DNA from: CAYRFE01 sp964423645 [NCBI: uncultured bacterium]
GTDB taxonomy: Bacteria > Macinerneyibacteriota > Macinerneyibacteria > Macinerneyibacteriales
Direction of reading: 5' to 3'
Assembly: GCA_964423645.1 (NCBI GenBank)
Contig: CAYRFE010000008.1
Location: 17,606 to 81,605, forward strand
DNA: 64,000 bases
The notes below the pieces were generated by a model. It searched no databases and was not told the DNA's origin. It saw nothing but the letters and a program-made list of their open reading frames with translations. Made by a program: the position numbers and the translations under genes. Shown here piece by piece: positions 36,668-46,130 of the stretch; positions within the stretch are counted from its first letter, which is position 1; each line of letters starts with the position of its first letter.

Positions 36668-37851
36668 TTCTTTTCTCCCTCCTGTACACGGACATCCTTA
36701 TTGATTGTGATCGGTGATTTATGCGCAAGGGTATAATGTCCGTCTATGATTATTTCTTTATCTTTTTCAAGGTCTTCTGCGATACTCACATATTCAAAAT
36801 TTTCATATCCAACCTTCACATACTGCCACCAGGCAAGATATTGCTCGCCGACTTTACGTGTCTCAAATACTAACGGTTTGCCCTCACGTATCAAAAGTGC
36901 TGACTTCGGCACAAGTATTTGGTTTTTTATGACATGGGTTTGCAGTAATACATCGCAAAATAAACCCGGTTTTAATTCTCCGTTTGAATTATTGAGTTCA
37001 ACGACCGCATACGTGCTATTGTCATCATATATAAGCGGGTTGATCGAATAAATTCGCCCCGGATACTTCTGTTTATTTACAACAGGAAACACCAATGCGC
37101 CGTTCCCCTCTTTGATCTGTGCGATATCTTTTACCAACAGCTTTGCGCGTACTCGTAACATTGATACATCCGCAAGCGTAAGAAGCGGACTACCAGGTTT
37201 CACATATTGCCCTTCAGATGCTTCAATTTTTCCGACAACTCCGGTAAAAGGAGCATACATACGGCATTTTTTATAATTCTCAAGCGCCTGTTTCAATCGC
37301 AACTCCTGATCGCCCAATCTATATTTTATACGCTCTTGTGAAACATTTCCTTTTTTCATTTCCTCAAGAACACTTTTCTGAATCGCTGCGATTTCGGCAT
37401 CATCAGTGTATACCATATTGGCTTCATTATTCAGTTCCGGCAACGGGATATCGCCTTCTTTTATGGCAAGATACTCGATATAGGCTTTCTTATAATCAAG
37501 CAATGCCTTTTCATAGGCGATACCATATTCGGGATTGTCAATGGTAAATAGCAATGTTCCTTTTTTAACAGTCTGTCCCTCGCGGACCTTAAGGGAAATA
37601 TTACCGCTGGTTTCAGCCGTGTAATCATTAACCTTTATAGGTTCCAATTTGCCTGACGATGATACATACATCGGCAAATCTCCGATTTTTGAGTACCCGA
37701 CTGATACAGGAATAGGTGTTGATAATGTATGACTTGAATCAACCGCATCCTGCTTTTCCTTTTTTACAAAGATTTTACTGCGAAACACATAGCCAGCTCC
37801 TGCAAGCACAATAATAACAGCTGCGATAATAATGATTCTGAGCTTATTCAT
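36664..37851 (-). CDS. RND periplasmic adaptor (membrane fusion protein)
   Basis: This 395-aa adaptor links the RND pump to the outer-membrane channel. It has an N-terminal membrane anchor (about residues 4-24, IIIIAAVIIVLAGAGYVF), a biotinyl-lipoyl-like half (GNISLKVREGQTVKKGTLLFTID), a short coiled hairpin (about 105-200), the second lipoyl half (MYAPFTGVVGKIEASEGQYVKPGSPLLTL) and a beta-barrel region. The ATG at 37851 has CGGAGG upstream and overlaps the TolC stop by eight bases. In-frame starts further upstream lie inside the TolC gene. Confidence 0.93.
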   Translation of the reverse strand: MNKLRIIIIAAVIIVLAGAGYVFRSKIFVKKEKQDAVDSSHTLSTPIPVSVGYSKIGDLPMYVSSSGKLEPIKVNDYTAETSGNISLKVREGQTVKKGTLLFTIDNPEYGIAYEKALLDYKKAYIEYLAIKEGDIPLPELNNEANMVYTDDAEIAAIQKSVLEEMKKGNVSQERIKYRLGDQELRLKQALENYKKCRMYAPFTGVVGKIEASEGQYVKPGSPLLTLADVSMLRVRAKLLVKDIAQIKEGNGALVFPVVNKQKYPGRIYSINPLIYDDNSTYAVVELNNSNGELKPGLFCDVLLQTHVIKNQILVPKSALLIREGKPLVFETRKVGEQYLAWWQYVKVGYENFEYVSIAEDLEKDKEIIIDGHYTLAHKSPITINKDVRVQEGEKK

Positions 37852-39211
37852 GATATTCCTCCGTAATGGTAAACGCGGTACCGGTGTAACGACTTGCCTC
37901 AATTGCCCGTGAATTATACGTGAGAATGGCCGATAAATACTCTCGTTCCAGTGCAATATACTCATCTTCAATAGAAATCATTTCTTGCAATGTCAGCGCA
38001 CCCATCGCAAAAAAATTAGCGCTTGCACGATAATTCTCGCGCATCGTGGGGAGAACATCTTCATACACTTTCACTTTATCATGATTGTACGCGACGTCCT
38101 TTAATAATTCACTAAATTCACGATCGACAGATTCAATTTTTTCATCAAACTCGTTTTTCTTGAGCAAATAATCAATTTTTTCCATTTTAATACTTGAATA
38201 CTTCATCAAATTAGAGAAGGGTATAGTCAATTTGAGACCAACCGAATAATTAGAATATTCAAACCCGTCACTTCCGTAAGCACCGGAATCATCATACCCG
38301 ATATGTAAAAATCCGGATAATTTCATACTGTTTTGATCCAGTGCAATACGATGTGCCCGGTATGCGTCATCAAGCGAGCGATGTATATCACGGCGTTTTT
38401 CATCGGGAATCGTACCGATCATATCTTTATTGATGTTCTTTATGGAAAAACTCACTTCATTGAGGGTTCCGTTAATAAATTGTTCGGCGATCCTGCGTGC
38501 TTCGTCTCTGTTTTTTTCGGCACTGCTCATATCGAGTTCTGCAAATTTAAACCGTTTTTTTATACGACTGTAATCCACGATCGTCATCAACCCCAAGGCA
38601 TATTTGTTTCGAGCGCCGTCATGGATATCGCGGTACCGTTCGAGTTGATTCTTACTCAATTGATATTCTTTTTCCGCAAGACATACTTGGATATAGATCG
38701 TGTAACATTTTTGCAGCAACTCCAGTTCATATTCTTTTGTTTTGTAATGACGCGATTCGCGTGCATTTCTCCAGAGACGATAATTATGATACGGCGTGTT
38801 GATACCCCATACTGTTTGCTCAACAGACAGCGTCAATGCACTACGTTCCTCGGTCTCGTTATCGGTAAAATCATAATGATCATATTGGTATGAAGCGGCA
38901 ATATTCGTATTACTGGGAAGGCTCTGTGTCAACGATAATCTCCCCTGATAATCATAATATTCACTCGTTGTACCGGTTAAAGAAAAACTTGTTTTATCGC
39001 TTACATACTGCGGTTGCAAGGTTGCATCGACGAGTGGAACTATAGCGGATAAACGACGCATTTCATTCCAATAGTCGTATTTTTTTAAAAGTTCATTATC
39101 ACGATACGTATCACTTTTTTTAAACGCTTGTTTTGCGAATTCCTCAAAGGTCAACGCCCTAACCGGTGTGAGAAGAAGCGCGACTGCAATTAAAAACAAC
39201 ACTATCCTCAT
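37844..39211 (-). CDS. TolC-like outer-membrane efflux protein
   Basis: This 455-aa exported protein has a signal peptide (MRIVLFLIAVALLLTPVRA), long helical stretches with two repeats (about 150-260 and 330-440) and strand-rich segments between them, the pattern of outer-membrane efflux channels. The start at 39211 has AGGGAGG upstream and follows the RND stop by one base. An in-frame ATG at 39244 lies inside the upstream gene and would spoil the signal peptide. It is the exit channel for the two pumps encoded beside it. Confidence 0.88.
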   Translation of the reverse strand: MRIVLFLIAVALLLTPVRALTFEEFAKQAFKKSDTYRDNELLKKYDYWNEMRRLSAIVPLVDATLQPQYVSDKTSFSLTGTTSEYYDYQGRLSLTQSLPSNTNIAASYQYDHYDFTDNETEERSALTLSVEQTVWGINTPYHNYRLWRNARESRHYKTKEYELELLQKCYTIYIQVCLAEKEYQLSKNQLERYRDIHDGARNKYALGLMTIVDYSRIKKRFKFAELDMSSAEKNRDEARRIAEQFINGTLNEVSFSIKNINKDMIGTIPDEKRRDIHRSLDDAYRAHRIALDQNSMKLSGFLHIGYDDSGAYGSDGFEYSNYSVGLKLTIPFSNLMKYSSIKMEKIDYLLKKNEFDEKIESVDREFSELLKDVAYNHDKVKVYEDVLPTMRENYRASANFFAMGALTLQEMISIEDEYIALEREYLSAILTYNSRAIEASRYTGTAFTITEEYHE

Positions 39212-39212
39212 A

Positions 39213-42200
39213 TTATTCCTCCCTATGCCGACGTATGCGTGCATATGTCATACTCGTTACTTTTTTCCCGAATAAATATATTTTTTTCCCAACACGGACA
39301 GGTCCTCCGCCACGAATAAAATGCCATACTCCGCTATCACGATATGCGGGCTCATCGACATCGCGTTTTGCAAAAAACAAATAGAACAACGGCATAAATG
39401 TCAATGTGAATAAGGTTGAGGTCGTTAATCCGCCAACCGTTGCATAGCTTAGATGTTTCCAAATATTTGTGTTTGCCGTTGCATCACTTTCATTTTTGAT
39501 AAGAATGATCGGCAACAATCCTACAATAGTGGTCAGCGATGTAATAAGAATTGGGCGTACACGATCCGATGCGCCGCTGATGATCGCGCGAACGCGTGAG
39601 TAATCACTGTCTGTACGTAAATGATTGATATGATTGATCATGATGATCGCATTATTCACAACAATGCCCGCAAGTAACATTGAGCCCATTATCGCATGTA
39701 CCGTGAATGTTAATTCAAAAATCTTATAAAACCAAACCACCCCGACGAATGCAAGCGGTAAACTGATAAGAATGATCAACGGCTCAAGAAGATTTTCATA
39801 AAGTGCAGCAAGAATCATATAGATAATAATGATTGCCATTATAAGCAACCCGATAATGCGGGTATAATCAATCTCTTCTCCAAATCCGAAAAACCGTTCC
39901 TGTTCAACAACTGAAAAACCGGGAGGAAACGCAATTGATGAGTTCAGATTTTTTTCAAAATCTTGTTGACTTACTTGCTGCCCCGAATATTCATACGAGA
40001 TCGGATAGCGATAATTTTGATCATCGCGTCGAATAACTCTGTTTGTTTCTTCAAAAAGAATATCGGCGATATCACCGAGTTTAATTCCGCTTCGAATATG
40101 TAACGTGCGTAGACGATATAAACTTAACTTTTCCTCCAAACGAAGCGCGAAGGAAATATTGTCATTACCGTATTTTATTGAGTCTCGCTGGATATAATCA
40201 CGCAATAACACACTGATCTTGCGAATGACGGTAAAAACATCAAGATTATACACACGCAGTTTTTCAGAATCGAAACGTACAACCACTTTTTTGATCGCAT
40301 CCGTATTATCTGCACCAAGCTTGACATTACTGACTTCGCGGAATTGCTCAAACGCAGGTTTGAATTGATATTCGGCAAATTCTTTCAATTTTTCATAGTT
40401 GTATCCTTGCAGATATATGGTCGAGGCATATCGCGTCCCTCCCATAAATCCACCGCCGAAGTCGGGACCAATACCCGAGACCCGCACGGAAACTTGGGAT
40501 TTTCGTGCTCCATAAATTTTCAGTTTTTCACGCAATGAGTATGCTTCTGCGCTCCTCACAAACGGTTCTTTAAAATACACCAGAATACGCGCTGAATAAG
40601 AACTGATCGATGTGCGATAATAATCAACCGTCTCGTTTCCGGCGATTAATCCTTCAAATAAAGTCACTTCATCTTTCAAGCGAAAATCGGGGACATTTGC
40701 TTCTGTATAAAAAAAGCAGGTGATCCACGGATCATATTCCCCCCCGCCAAAGGTAAAACTCGAACGATCAACTTTGGTCACAAAAGTATAAATGCTGTGA
40801 CCTACGATAAAAAGAATAAGGAACAGTACAAAATAACGGAACCGAAATATAAAGCGAATATATTTTTCATACACCATTTTCAGCCTGCTTGTACGTTCAC
40901 GTTTACGTTCTTCGATATGAAATCGTAAAAAGGCGATCGGAATCAAGGTAAATGAGACAAGGATAGACACAATCAATGACACACAGACTGTTTTTGCGAA
41001 AGGAATGTAATAGATCTTCAAATCATCCTGCAAAAAAACAAACGGTATTAACACACAGATTGTCGTGAGTGTGGACGCAAGGATCGGCATAAACATCTCG
41101 CGGTATGTCGTTATGATCGCGTTTTTTATCGACATTCCTTTATAATAAAGTTTATGTATGCTTTCATATTCGACAACTGCATTATCAACCAACAATCCGA
41201 ACGCAAGGGCAAGTCCGCTCATGGTGAACATATTAAGAGATTCTTTCGAAAAAAATAAAAAATTAAGTGCAATAGATGCCGAAAGAAAAATCGACATCAT
41301 GGTTATCAGTGAAGAGCGGATATTTCTCATGAATGCAAACAGCACTAAAAAGATCGCTGCTACTGCAACCGAGATTTGAACCGCAAGATGACGATAATCT
41401 TTTACAATATCCTTGCCCTCGTCATCAGCTACGGTATATCCGAATACCGACTGATTATCTAATATCTCCTGTAATTTTTCCTTAACGGCTTTTGATACAC
41501 TGAGCGCATTTGCATTTCTGCTTTTCGCCAATACGACATATACTGCCGCGTGACCGTCAATTTTATGTATTCCGTCAACAGGGTCTTCATTGACAAAAGA
41601 AATATCCGCCACTTGTCCAAGCTGAATTTTATTGCCGATATCCCAATTTTTGATTTGTGAAGGATCTACATCATTGACAAACGTCACATATCGTCTCATC
41701 CCTTGGTCTTCTAAATGACCGATGACTTGTTTTTTATTAAGATTATTGAGACGAAGGATCAAATCGTTAAACGAAACATTATACTGCTCTATGGCTTCGG
41801 CTCGATAGACAATACGTAACTCCTTGGTAACACCGCCTTGAATAACGACATCTGCGACACCGGGAATGCCCGACAATTCGCGTTTTAAGGTCTGCTCGGC
41901 AAATCTGGTGAGATAATATCGGTCAAATGCTCCCCCGCCTTCCTGTGCAGCACTAAAAAGATAAAAACTAAAAAACGTTGCATCGCCGATATCATAGGGA
42001 ACATACGGTTCTACACGCGGAGGGGACATATCAGCCGGAAGCTTTGACTTGAGAGATGACACGCGTTCATTAACAAGAAATACGGTAAAATTGATATCTG
42101 CATCACGCTCTAACTCTATTTCGATATACGCACTGCCCTGTCGAGTCGTTGATGTAATTTTCTTAACACCTTTCACGGTATAGATATCTTCTTCAATGAT

Positions 42201-42395
42201 CGACGTAATAAAACGAACAATATTTTCAGGCGATTGGTTGCCCCAAAACGCTCTTACCGTGATCTTCGGATAACTTACGTCGGGTAATTTTTCTTTTGGG
42301 ATTTGATTAAATGCATACGTTCCCAAAATCAACATGAGAACGAAGATCATCACAAACGACTTGGGACGTTTTATTGCAAGTTCAGATAAATTCAT
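39213..42395 (-). CDS. RND efflux pump, inner-membrane subunit (first gene of efflux operon)
   Basis: This 1060-aa RND transporter starts MNLSELAIKRPKSFVMIF and has the characteristic VRPILITSLTTIVGLLPI segment in the second half. TM4 reads LLVDNAVVEYESI, again with one Asp (D404) instead of a DD pair, and unlike most homologues Glu-Tyr-Glu replaces the usual V/M-E-N. It is as diverged from the second RND of the operon as from unrelated pumps, so the two may form a hetero-complex like MdtBC or act separately. CAGGAGA precedes the ATG. Confidence 0.92.
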   Translation of the reverse strand: MNLSELAIKRPKSFVMIFVLMLILGTYAFNQIPKEKLPDVSYPKITVRAFWGNQSPENIVRFITSIIEEDIYTVKGVKKITSTTRQGSAYIEIELERDADINFTVFLVNERVSSLKSKLPADMSPPRVEPYVPYDIGDATFFSFYLFSAAQEGGGAFDRYYLTRFAEQTLKRELSGIPGVADVVIQGGVTKELRIVYRAEAIEQYNVSFNDLILRLNNLNKKQVIGHLEDQGMRRYVTFVNDVDPSQIKNWDIGNKIQLGQVADISFVNEDPVDGIHKIDGHAAVYVVLAKSRNANALSVSKAVKEKLQEILDNQSVFGYTVADDEGKDIVKDYRHLAVQISVAVAAIFLVLFAFMRNIRSSLITMMSIFLSASIALNFLFFSKESLNMFTMSGLALAFGLLVDNAVVEYESIHKLYYKGMSIKNAIITTYREMFMPILASTLTTICVLIPFVFLQDDLKIYYIPFAKTVCVSLIVSILVSFTLIPIAFLRFHIEERKRERTSRLKMVYEKYIRFIFRFRYFVLFLILFIVGHSIYTFVTKVDRSSFTFGGGEYDPWITCFFYTEANVPDFRLKDEVTLFEGLIAGNETVDYYRTSISSYSARILVYFKEPFVRSAEAYSLREKLKIYGARKSQVSVRVSGIGPDFGGGFMGGTRYASTIYLQGYNYEKLKEFAEYQFKPAFEQFREVSNVKLGADNTDAIKKVVVRFDSEKLRVYNLDVFTVIRKISVLLRDYIQRDSIKYGNDNISFALRLEEKLSLYRLRTLHIRSGIKLGDIADILFEETNRVIRRDDQNYRYPISYEYSGQQVSQQDFEKNLNSSIAFPPGFSVVEQERFFGFGEEIDYTRIIGLLIMAIIIIYMILAALYENLLEPLIILISLPLAFVGVVWFYKIFELTFTVHAIMGSMLLAGIVVNNAIIMINHINHLRTDSDYSRVRAIISGASDRVRPILITSLTTIVGLLPIILIKNESDATANTNIWKHLSYATVGGLTTSTLFTLTFMPLFYLFFAKRDVDEPAYRDSGVWHFIRGGGPVRVGKKIYLFGKKVTSMTYARIRRHREE

Positions 42396-42473
42396 GTTAC
42401 ATCTCCTGATACCGAAGCATCACGCGGTTATGAGTTATTTTCGTATACCTTTCCACTTTCGAGTCTCTCTCAA

Positions 42474-43529
42474 TTACTTTTCATTATATTCTTTAAAATC
42501 TGCTTGGTAAATCGAGGTCATATCAAGCTCTTCGGTACCGTCATCCTTAAAAATATTTTTTTGAAACCACACTTTTCCGTTTGAAGCGATATATATATTC
42601 ATCGGTAATTCATTTTTTTTATGCGGGAATACATAGACACCTTTTAAAACCCCGTTAAGATCATAACATTCCATCATCTTTTTCTCTTCGCCCTCCTGCT
42701 CAGGAGCCATAAGATACATTTCGCCGTTATGCACCTGAGAAATTAAAAAACCCTTTCCTTTTACGGAAATCGATCTGCTGTCGTTCGTTGATGATGTCTT
42801 AATATCCGCTTTTTCCTCTTTCAACGCAAACTTAGGCACAACGGTTGCGCTAATCGTATACGTGTTATTTTTGAATGTTCCGAATACCACGTTCCCCGTC
42901 ATGAATTTTGCAAGAATAACTTTTTCACCGTCAAAGTAGCGAACGAATGAAAGATTCGAAAAATACTCACGGATCTCTTCACCACTCATTTTCGTCATAT
43001 CGATTTGCTTCCCGGGTATAATTTCTTGAATGAACGAACCATCTGCATTGACATGAATCAGTTCGCTTTTCGCCATCATGAGTGAGACACACATCGTACC
43101 GTCTTTGAGCATATAAACGGTATTTATATTTCCATTGTCTAGAATGACTTCGTCAACAAATGTAAATGCTTTTTTTCGGTCGTCAAAGGCAAATGACATG
43201 ATCTTTTTTAACATCCCGTCGTAAACATAAAGTGTGTTATTATTAATGCCGGCGATTTGAACCGATTGAGAAAACTCTCCCGGCCCTTTTCCCTCTTTTT
43301 TATACGTCCAAAAGATTTTTCCTTCTCCATCTAACGCACATACCTCTGAAGTCTTACGATCAACAAATACAAAATAACCGTCCCCTTCGGTAAAGGATGA
43401 TATCATCGCGGGTTTTTCGAGTTGGATTTTTTTGGTTTCCACGACCCGGCCGCGTGTCATAATTTTTTTACTTTCACCACATCCAAAAGTAACCGCGATA
43501 CTGATCACAATAAAGAGCAAGAATCTCAT
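42474..43529 (-). CDS. Lipoprotein with predicted six-bladed beta-propeller
   Basis: This 351-aa protein has a lipobox (VTFGC, Cys17) after a short signal sequence. The body shows repeated strands of the 6-bladed propeller type, with the GKGPGEF motif (about residue 80) typical of the BF3164/DUF4934-like lipoproteins. The rest is not specific. AAGGAGG precedes the ATG. It lies 78 bases upstream of the RND operon on the same strand with no terminator between, so it may belong to the same transcript. A link to efflux is inference only. Confidence 0.8.
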   Translation of the reverse strand: MRFLLFIVISIAVTFGCGESKKIMTRGRVVETKKIQLEKPAMISSFTEGDGYFVFVDRKTSEVCALDGEGKIFWTYKKEGKGPGEFSQSVQIAGINNNTLYVYDGMLKKIMSFAFDDRKKAFTFVDEVILDNGNINTVYMLKDGTMCVSLMMAKSELIHVNADGSFIQEIIPGKQIDMTKMSGEEIREYFSNLSFVRYFDGEKVILAKFMTGNVVFGTFKNNTYTISATVVPKFALKEEKADIKTSSTNDSRSISVKGKGFLISQVHNGEMYLMAPEQEGEEKKMMECYDLNGVLKGVYVFPHKKNELPMNIYIASNGKVWFQKNIFKDDGTEELDMTSIYQADFKEYNEK

Positions 43530-43736
43530 ATAATCCTCCTTATAATAGAAGCTTATACGTCACACGCAAATCGGTGTTGCATATATACGCACATATGACA
43601 GTTAACGGAACATAAAAGTTTCACCTAGAAGCGGATACACACATACCTATATCATATATTGATGAAATTGCAAGCAAATTACTTATCGGGACGCAATCTT
43701 GAAAGCAATCATTTGAATAAATTGACTTTCAAACCA
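43530..43736. other. Intergenic stretch, nothing recognised
   Basis: AT-rich sequence upstream of the propeller lipoprotein. No promoter is clear enough to call. Confidence 0.4.
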
Positions 43737-43938
43737 GAGACCTTTGCGAAATTCAAAATTTGTCATTTTTCTGGTTTTATCAAATAGGGGTGGGGGGACG
43801 AAGTCGGGCGCATGGTATGCGCCCGCTACAGTAGGAATTTTTGTAGGGGCAGAAGATCTTTCTGCCCGCCTCCCGATTTCCACGGGAGGGGTTTGGGGTG
43901 GGCACAAATTCAAAAAATGATGGTTTTGCAAAGCTCTC
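43737..43938 (+). repeat. Class-1 interspersed repeat, full form
   Basis: The terminal inverted repeats are GAGACCTTTGCGAAA and TTTTGCAAAGCTCTC. Inside are GGGGTGGGGGGACGAAGT, a CGGGCGCAT/ATGCGCCCG palindrome (43805-43825), a GGGCAGAA/TTCTGCCC hairpin (43847-43867), a CCTCCCG...CGGGAGG hairpin and GGGGTTTGGGGTGGGCACAA. It matches 52519-52720 nearly throughout and 33264-33490 on the other strand. No target-site duplication is obvious. Confidence 0.8.
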
Positions 43939-44214
43939 AACCATTTAAAAAATACCATGTATCGAATGATGTGCCCACCAAATACTTATTGTTTTGTGTA
44001 TGAAGCGTTTGCGTTTTTCTATAGTAATGAGATCTTCGATCACACTCCTTCATAATAACAAAGATATATAAAATACAAAAATGAAATTTATAAAGGTCGG
44101 TTTTTTCTTGAAAACATACGCATCAGCGCAATGACACACCCCTTATTACAACATACCTGTATGCTAGAACATTCGTGATACGGCGTGAGTTATTTGAGCA
44201 TAGACGATCTCCAC
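43939..44214. other. Intergenic stretch, nothing recognised
   Basis: No gene, clear hairpin or promoter is seen. It separates the repeat from the end of the GNAT gene. Confidence 0.4.
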
Positions 44215-45096
44215 TCATTTTCCATACACTAACTCAAGCGGTATCTCATAAATAAGAAAATCATCCTCCTGTTCCCAGCTGATAAAACCGTTGTCAGCAA
44301 AGTGTTGTTTACCGGGGTGATGTGTAGGGACGATCGCCTCGCAATAATCAAAGCCATTCTCCATTATGGAAAACTGTGCAAACGCAAATAACTCTTGTGC
44401 ATGCTCTTTTGTGTGCGCAGCGATAAAAATGATCTTCCCGTGTTGACGCTCACGATCAATACGAAGCACCATAAGTGCACGCAGTTTCTCCTGTTCACGA
44501 ATTCCCCATAATGCTCCCGGTGTGCAAAAATTCTCTTTAAGTATATCTTCCGTATACGGATACACTCTCCACCCGTCACAAAGAAAAGTGTCAAACCATT
44601 GTGATGTTCGAATAAACTCCAAAACTTCTTCATCTGCACAACATGGCTCTATGTGCAGAAACTCAGCCCTATTGATCTCAGATTCATAATTTTTTGATTT
44701 TACCGACATTGTGCGCACAACTTCAAATCCCAAACGCTCATTTAAAATACGCGATTGCGTATTGCCGAAATAGGTAGAAAAACGCACTGAGTGAAGCCCT
44801 TTCCTATGCTTAAGCCACCGTAAGTAATACCTGCTGAGCGCCGTCCCTACCCCACGAACTGTCGTGTCGGGATCTTTACGCAGTCCTTCCATCCACGCAT
44901 CATACGGTGTAAGAAACGTCAGCTTTGCAAACCCGACCACCGCTCCTTCAAATTCGATCATTGTGAATTCGCCGTCGGTATCAGCGCACCATGCATCGAA
45001 TACGTACGGCATGTAGTCGTCGCCATCCCAGATCTTTGCACTTATTCTTTCAACTGCTTCACGATCGCGAGCATTTGCCGGTCTAAATACAAACAT
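44215..45096 (-). CDS. GNAT-family acetyltransferase with C-terminal extension
   Basis: This is a 293-aa protein. The first 150 residues are a GNAT domain (FRPANARDREAVERI start, VVGFAKLTF strand, the acetyl-CoA loop VRGVGTALSRYYLRW near 80-94, and the FGNTQSRILNERLGFEVVR end). Residues 150-293 look like a second, degenerate GNAT-like half (LRALMVLRI, FIAAHTKEHAQELFAFA). The acyl acceptor is unknown. GGAGG precedes the ATG. It is a single gene with no operon partner. Confidence 0.85.
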   Translation of the reverse strand: MFVFRPANARDREAVERISAKIWDGDDYMPYVFDAWCADTDGEFTMIEFEGAVVGFAKLTFLTPYDAWMEGLRKDPDTTVRGVGTALSRYYLRWLKHRKGLHSVRFSTYFGNTQSRILNERLGFEVVRTMSVKSKNYESEINRAEFLHIEPCCADEEVLEFIRTSQWFDTFLCDGWRVYPYTEDILKENFCTPGALWGIREQEKLRALMVLRIDRERQHGKIIFIAAHTKEHAQELFAFAQFSIMENGFDYCEAIVPTHHPGKQHFADNGFISWEQEDDFLIYEIPLELVYGK

Positions 45097-45223
45097 ATTT
45101 CCTCCAATTTTTGATTATTTTCCTGCATACTACTTCATGACAAGCTTTCCGTCAAGTATATTCAGTGTGCCGCAAAATATTGAAATAATGGTTGCTGTAT
45201 TTCAAACATCCGCAGCTGTATCC

Positions 45224-45252
45224 TTGAAAAATCAGTGTACTGTGGATATACT
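45224..45252 (+). promoter_or_regulatory. Promoter of the 45.3-kb outer-membrane protein gene
   Basis: TTGAAA (45224-45229), a 17-bp spacer and TATACT (45247-45252) lie just before the gene. Confidence 0.65.
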
Positions 45253-45278
45253 ATCACTGAAATAAAAGGAGGTTTCTC

Positions 45279-46085
45279 ATGAAGAAAATGGTGGCAATAC
45301 TTATTGTGTGCACAGCGTTTTTAGGTAGTGTTTTTGCAGACGTTACTTTCGGCGTGAAGGCAGGCGGGGGCTTGACAAATCCTTCGCAGTTCATTTTTGA
45401 TGAATGGGGTATCCCGGATGAATTTCAAAAAAATACTTTTAATTTCATGGGAGGTATTTTTGTCGATTATCCGCTCAACAATGTTTTCAGCATCGAATCA
45501 GGAATCTATTATGCACCCCGCTCGTTGAAAATTGAATATCTTTATGAAAATTATCATGATTACCAAAAGCAAAATATATCATGGCGCTCTACCTGTGATA
45601 TAGAGATGAAAATGTCATATCTCGAAATACCTATGCTCTTAAAAATACACACCGACGTTATCACACCATATGCGGGAATAAGCGCAGCGATACTCTTGGG
45701 AAATGACGGTATTGATTATATAACCACCGGGACCGGGTACGATCAGGACGGTACTATAAACTATGACAATACAAACGATATTTCTGCATCTAACATAAAA
45801 GATTGCCTCAATAGCTTGGTATTTAATGCACAAATGGGCTTGCAATATAATCTTACCGACAGTATTGTAATTGACATACGTTATGTACTGGGATTATCAG
45901 CTATCGAAAAATATTACGAAATAAGTGAAGCTGAGAATAACCGCTTGCAAGGATTAACAGAAAAAGAACGTAATACATGGTATAATGAACACCCATTCCG
46001 CTATGATGGCACGGTCAATACCTATGAAGACACAGAATCAATTTCTTTATCTTCGCTATACTTAATGGTAGGTTATCAGTTTTAA
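45279..46085 (+). CDS. Outer-membrane beta-barrel protein
   Basis: This 268-aa exported protein has a signal peptide (MKKMVAILIVCTAFLGSVFA) followed by TFGVKAGGGL, amphipathic strands and the terminal YLMVGYQF typical of a barrel. The MSYLEIPMLLKI segment and the MGLQYNLTDSIVIDIRY segment resemble those of the three tandem proteins at 25.9-28 kb, so it is a distant member of the same small-barrel family. AAAAGGAGG precedes the ATG. It is a single-gene unit with its own promoter and terminator. Confidence 0.85.
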   Translation: MKKMVAILIVCTAFLGSVFADVTFGVKAGGGLTNPSQFIFDEWGIPDEFQKNTFNFMGGIFVDYPLNNVFSIESGIYYAPRSLKIEYLYENYHDYQKQNISWRSTCDIEMKMSYLEIPMLLKIHTDVITPYAGISAAILLGNDGIDYITTGTGYDQDGTINYDNTNDISASNIKDCLNSLVFNAQMGLQYNLTDSIVIDIRYVLGLSAIEKYYEISEAENNRLQGLTEKERNTWYNEHPFRYDGTVNTYEDTESISLSSLYLMVGYQF

Positions 46086-46097
46086 TGACGATTTCAC

Positions 46098-46115
46098 AAG
46101 GGGCGAAAGCCCCTT
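46098..46115. terminator. Bidirectional terminator
   Basis: AAGGGGC-GAAA-GCCCCTT followed by TTATT. It serves the outer-membrane protein gene and possibly the convergent HAD gene. Confidence 0.75.
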
Positions 46116-46130
46116 TTATTCTCTGATTCC

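Noticed and set aside
38333-38893. Long ORF (186 codons) on the plus strand opposite the TolC-like gene
   Set aside because: It is antisense to a well-supported gene and lacks a recognisable product.
43683-43958. ORF of 91 codons over the class-1 repeat
   Set aside because: The repeat recurs elsewhere with frames that do not match; the translation follows palindromic DNA.
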